Source of the DNA: an uncultured Clostridia bacterium
GTDB lineage: Bacteria > Bacillota > Clostridia > Oscillospirales > Acutalibacteraceae
Direction: 5' to 3'
DNA length: 10,956 nt
Assembly: GCA_944382025.1 (NCBI GenBank)
Contig: CALWMQ010000235.1
Coordinates: 1 to 10,956, forward strand
Shown: piece after piece, positions 7,677 to 10,956 of the stretch
How positions within the stretch are numbered: the stretch's first letter is position 1
Layout of the letters: each line of letters starts with the position of its first letter
Made by a program: the position numbers and the translations under genes
The notes under the pieces: model-generated
Told to the model about the DNA's origin: nothing
The model's input: only the letters and a program-made list of their open reading frames with translations
Databases searched by the model: none

Positions 7677-9635
7677 ATGTTAAAAGAGATTACCGGTAAA
7701 ATTCTCCCGCAAGGCTGGATCCTGGAGCATTTGCTCAGGGATAAGCACGGCATTACCGGTCACCTGGGAGACCTGTGCGCTGATGCTTCCTGCGGCATTT
7801 TCGAGGATAAAAAGGTCAAGGACGAAATCGATGGCAGTTGGAGTTCCTGGTGGCCCGGTGAGACCGAGGGTAACTGGCGGGATGCCCTGGCCAGGCTCGC
7901 TTTCGCCCTGGACGATAAAGAGCTTATCCGGGAGACCGCTGACTATGTTGACCGGATCCTCCGTTTCCAGGATGAAGATGGTTATATGGGTATATTTCTC
8001 CCCAACGAGCGTTTCGGCAACGGTGCCCGCAGCGGCGAACTGTGGACCCAGAGCCGCCTGATGGCGGTCCTGACCACCTATTACCGTCATACCGGGGAAG
8101 AACGGGTCCTGAAAGCGCTGGAACGCCTGGCGGATCTGATTGTGCGGCAGTATGGACCTTTGGCGGACGGCCGTTCCCTGTATCAGGTTCCTGATGAGGA
8201 CGGCAGCAAAGCCCATAGTCTGATGGTGGTGGAACCTCTTCTCTTTTTGTACAACAGACTGAAGAAACCGGAATATTTGGCTTTCTGCGAATTCCTTTAT
8301 GAAGATTATTCCTTGTATTCTCCCGACGCCGTCTTCCCCTGCTATGATATTGCCCGGGATAAGGCCACGTCCCCCCATGTGCCTATGGTGGGTCATGGCC
8401 CCCACACCTGCGAACAGCTGCGGATTCCCTTGCTGCTGTATCAGGCAACGGGGAAAAGGGATTATTATGGCGTGTTTCTCAGCGCATTTGAGAAGCTGAA
8501 AAGATCCATGAGCCTTTCCGGTTCCTGTAAATCCGATGAGCTGATCGGCGCTTATCAAGGGAAGATATCAGGAGAGAAAAAAGAAGGTCTTCAGATGGGG
8601 GAATGCTTCCCTATCCCGGCTACAGGCTATGAGTACTGTTCCACCACGGAGCTGATGTTCAGTCTGACCGCAGCCGTACGGGTTACCGGCCAGCTGCAGT
8701 ATGCCGATTACGAGGAATGGGCGGTCATGAATGCCGCTATGGCCGCCCGACGCCAGGATGGCAAAGCCATCCAATACCTCTGCGCCGATAATCTCTACCG
8801 TGCCACTAAGGAGGTAGGGGATCGTTGGGATTATTCTCCGACCCATACCGATGCGGCGGTTTGCTGTGCCCCCAATTCCGGCAAGGTGATTCCGTACCAC
8901 TTGTCCACCATGTGGATGACGGACGATGACGGTACGCTGTATGCTTTATATTATGGGCCGTCTATTCTGCAAACGGTTTTGAATGGCCAGGCGGTAGAAA
9001 TCCAGCAGAATACCCGGTACCCCTTTGAGAAGGGTGCAGAATTCCGAATTCGTTGCCGTGAGGCGTTCAGGCAGAAAATAGTCTTCCGCATGCCTTACTG
9101 GGCCACGGGTTGCCGGCTGGAGGTCAATGGGGAGGAGATCAAGGCGCCGTATACCCAGGCGGGGAGCGGGCGGGGCATTGTCCTGGAAAGGCGCTTTACC
9201 GATGGGGACTGTATGGTCCTGTCCTTTGAGGCGGCTCCCCGGCTGATTACCGCTGTGGATGGTACCCGGGCGATAGCGGACGGCCCCCTGTTGTACTCCC
9301 TGAACATTACCGAGGTAGGGGAGGAATATTTCCACTACGATAAAGCGCCGTTCTGCGATACCAATTACACTCCCGCCGAAGGGGAGAAATGGGATTATAC
9401 CCTGCTGTATGACAGCCGCCGGCCAGATGAATATATCCGGGAAAAAACATATGAAGGGGAGGGCTTCGAGTGGGAAAACCCGCCGGTGACCCTGGAGGCG
9501 CAGATGCTGTCGTCCTGGGCGGTGCCGGAATGGGTGGAGCTGGTGCCCATCGGCTGCACAATACTGCGCCGTACCACGTTCCCGACCATTGACCGGGCAG
9601 GCAAAGCCCGGAACGACACGGTAAGGGAAGACTGA
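7677..9635 (+). CDS. GH127-family (DUF1680) glycosidase, beta-L-arabinofuranosidase type
   Basis: An intact 652-residue protein with no signal peptide, so probably cytoplasmic. It begins LPQGWILEHLLRDKHGITGHLGD, typical of DUF1680. The helical (alpha/alpha)6 catalytic part runs to about residue 430, and beta domains follow. In the founding GH127 enzyme (HypBA1), a zinc-bound cysteine acts as nucleophile with an E-x-C and a C-C motif as ligands. Here E319-Y-C321 and C396-C397 (VCCAPN) match, so the catalytic set is present. Family members cleave beta-L-arabinofuranosides, and at least one acts on aceric acid in rhamnogalacturonan II, so the exact substrate is open. The ATG is 5 bases after the repaired stop of the preceding gene, consistent with one operon. 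Its ribosome binding site is weak (AGGA, 2 bases away; an earlier GAGAAAGG is 13 bases away), so coupling is likely. It ends in TGA. Confidence 0.9.
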   Translation: MLKEITGKILPQGWILEHLLRDKHGITGHLGDLCADASCGIFEDKKVKDEIDGSWSSWWPGETEGNWRDALARLAFALDDKELIRETADYVDRILRFQDEDGYMGIFLPNERFGNGARSGELWTQSRLMAVLTTYYRHTGEERVLKALERLADLIVRQYGPLADGRSLYQVPDEDGSKAHSLMVVEPLLFLYNRLKKPEYLAFCEFLYEDYSLYSPDAVFPCYDIARDKATSPHVPMVGHGPHTCEQLRIPLLLYQATGKRDYYGVFLSAFEKLKRSMSLSGSCKSDELIGAYQGKISGEKKEGLQMGECFPIPATGYEYCSTTELMFSLTAAVRVTGQLQYADYEEWAVMNAAMAARRQDGKAIQYLCADNLYRATKEVGDRWDYSPTHTDAAVCCAPNSGKVIPYHLSTMWMTDDDGTLYALYYGPSILQTVLNGQAVEIQQNTRYPFEKGAEFRIRCREAFRQKIVFRMPYWATGCRLEVNGEEIKAPYTQAGSGRGIVLERRFTDGDCMVLSFEAAPRLITAVDGTRAIADGPLLYSLNITEVGEEYFHYDKAPFCDTNYTPAEGEKWDYTLLYDSRRPDEYIREKTYEGEGFEWENPPVTLEAQMLSSWAVPEWVELVPIGCTILRRTTFPTIDRAGKARNDTVRED

Positions 9636-9875
9636 ACAGGATTCTCAAGAAAGTTTTCGCCCGCCTTTTTCAAAAGGCGGCGGGGTTCGGGGCGGAGCTC
9701 CCGCCGTCCCTGAAGGATGCGGAATCCTCAGTAAAGGATACTGGGGCTAGCGGTACACGGCTGCCCGCCGTTCTTTTGTATCCGGTTTTACAAGTTTCCC
9801 GGATATCAGGCGGGGGGCGCTGCCGGCTGGGAGGCCGGTCCCACTTCAAGATTGAGGCAAAGGAAGGTTTATGCA
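9636..9875. repeat. GC-rich intergenic region with repeat head and several inverted repeats
   Basis: These 240 bases between the GH127 and methyltransferase genes hold no credible gene. Near the left end is aagttttcgcccgccttttt, shared in part with 83-108. It contains the near-perfect palindrome ccgccttttt/caaaaggcgg (9661-9680). Further inverted repeats are tatccgg (9779-9785) with ccggata (9799-9805), and ccggc (9823-9827) with gccgg (9834-9838). No T-tract follows any of them, so a standard terminator is not evident. I found no B12-box or other riboswitch signature, which would have been expected if a corrinoid gene were controlled here. Confidence 0.45.
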
Positions 9876-10882
9876 ATGAATTCATATGAACGCCTTATGG
9901 CTAGGCTGGCGGGGCGGCCGGTAGATCGGGTACCCAACAATTGCATTATTATGGGCTTTGGCGCCCGGTATATCGGGGCAACCTATAAAGAATTTGTCAC
10001 CGATTACCGGGTGCTGACCGAAGCGGGAATCCGCTGCCGGGAGAATTTTGATCTGGATATTCTCAGCGCTATATCCGATCCCATGCGGGAGGCGGAAGGT
10101 TTTGGGGCGGAAGTGGTTTTCCCGGAAGACGCGGTTCCCTATGCCGCTGAGCCTTTCATAAAAAGCCTGTCGGATCTGACAAAATTAACCGTAAAAGATC
10201 CCGCTTCCAGTGCCCGGATGAACGACCGCCTGGAAGCGGTGCGCCGGTATGCGGAATACGCCCAAAAGGAGTGTGCCGTACAGGGATGGGTAGAGGGTGG
10301 TTTTGCTGAGGCGTGCGACCTGCGGGATCTGAACAATATGATGATGGACATTTTTGACGAACCGGACGCGGTAGCGGAGCTTCTGGATATCTGTACCCGG
10401 CAGGCGGAAGCCTTTGCCGTGGCGCAGGTGAAAGCCGGGGCTGATATTGTGGGGATTGGTGACGCCGCAGCTTCCCTTATAGGCCCCGCCATGTATGAGG
10501 AATTCGCCTTCCCTTATGAGAAACGGATTGTGAACGCGATCCATCAGGCGGGCGGCAAAGCCAAGCTGCATATCTGCGGGGATATCAACAAACTGCTGGA
10601 AATGGCCTTGGAAACCGGAGCGGATATGATTGACTGCGACTGGATGGTGGACTTCCGGGAAGCCAACCGGATTTTTGGAGATCGCTGCAGCGCCTGCGGA
10701 AATTTTGATCCGGTCGGAGTGTTGCTTCAGGGGACTCCGGAGTCCGTGGAGAAAGCGGTGGAAGAATGCCTGGCGGCAGCATCTCCCCGGGCGTAATTGC
10801 GGCGGGATGCGAAGTGCCGGTGCTGACGCCTCCGGGAAATCTGACAGCGGTGGCGCAGGCATTGAAGAGGCAGGCAAAATAG
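9876..10882 (+). CDS. URO-D-fold methyltransferase (MtaA/MtbA/CmuA-like), 3' frameshift
   Basis: ATG 9876 follows AGGAAGG (9861-9867) at 8 bases. The N-terminus (NSYERLMARLAGRPVDRVP) is typical of the uroporphyrinogen decarboxylase superfamily. As read it stops at 10796 (TAA 10794-10796) after 306 residues. Adding one C to the C4 run at 10785-10788 restores SPPGVIAAGCEVPVLTP and extends it to TAG 10880-10882, about 335 residues, the normal size. H232-I-C234 (LHICGD) and the restored C312 form the His-x-Cys...Cys zinc set of methylcobalamin:thiol methyltransferases, which true HemE lacks. The family moves methyl groups between a corrinoid protein and a thiol or another carrier. No corrinoid protein is visible in the window. 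In a glycosidase operon, a role in removing sugar O-methyl groups is possible but unproven. As read it lacks the last zinc ligand. Confidence 0.8.
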
Positions 10883-10937
10883 TCCCGGAAAGAGAGCTGT
10901 GATTCCGCGCTTATGTAAATGGATAAAGGGTGGTTTT

Positions 10938-10956
10938 ATGGTGGCGGCTGGCGTTT
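10938..10956 (+). CDS. Possible 5' end of the next operon gene
   Basis: ATG 10938 follows AAAGGGTGG (10925-10933) and opens MVAAGV before the window ends. It lies about 55 bases past the repaired methyltransferase stop, so it could be the next gene of the same operon. Six codons are not enough to name it. Confidence 0.35.

Noticed and set aside
7680..8558. 292-codon minus-strand open frame opposite the GH127 gene
   Set aside because: The opposite strand encodes a well-conserved GH127 enzyme, so this frame is a by-product of its codon bias.
9636..9875. Cobalamin riboswitch upstream of the methyltransferase
   Set aside because: It would make sense for a corrinoid-linked gene, but no B12-box-like sequence or matching fold was seen by eye.
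1..10956. CRISPR array, tRNA or insertion sequence
   Set aside because: There are no regularly spaced direct repeats, no cloverleaf-like segments and no transposase-like frame. The inverted repeats found are short intergenic hairpins.

Overview
The window looks like a carbohydrate-use locus from a Gram-positive, low-to-mid-GC member of the Clostridia. An Oscillospiraceae/Ruminococcaceae-type gut bacterium is my best guess. This is inferred from strong AGGAGG-type ribosome binding sites, a lipoprotein-type solute-binding protein, an AraC/cupin regulator, and intergenic 'CCTTTTTCAAAAGG' palindromes that I associate from memory with that group. No rRNA, tRNA, CRISPR array or transposase was found.

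Left part (minus strand, 3.8 kb down to 0.27 kb): a maltodextrin-type ABC importer in the order malE (binding lipoprotein), malF and malG (permeases). A perfect 14-bp hairpin lies between malE and malF, and malF and malG overlap by ATGA. Directly upstream of malE is the 3' end of a GH13 alpha-amylase/neopullulanase-type gene, which fits a maltodextrin operon. Its 5' part is gone and is replaced at about 4045-4056 by the 3' end of an amidohydrolase gene on the other strand.

Middle (4.35-5.6 kb): back-to-back terminators separate the amidohydrolase remnant from an intact AraC-family regulator on the minus strand. The regulator has a good sigma-A-type promoter and faces away from the right-hand operon, so the gap at 5406-5608 is a divergent control region.

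Right part (plus strand, 5.6-10.9 kb): an apparent operon of a large (beta/alpha)8-type putative glycosidase with a GH42/GH106-like layout, a GH127 (DUF1680) glycosidase with its zinc/cysteine motif intact, and a URO-D-fold methyltransferase of the MtaA/MtbA type. The start of a further gene lies at the window edge. By gene content, the araC-linked operon would strip a plant or mucin glycan, perhaps one carrying O-methyl groups. That substrate idea is inference only.

The most striking feature is gene damage. The malE signal peptide, the 3' end of the putative glycosidase and the 3' end of the methyltransferase are each thrown out of frame by what looks like one missing base, and each is repaired by adding one C. 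The putative glycosidase and the amidohydrolase remnant each also carry an in-frame TAG. malF, malG, araC and the GH127 gene look intact. Either the locus is decaying in this genome, or the consensus has homopolymer errors and possibly a chimeric join. The sequence alone cannot decide this.
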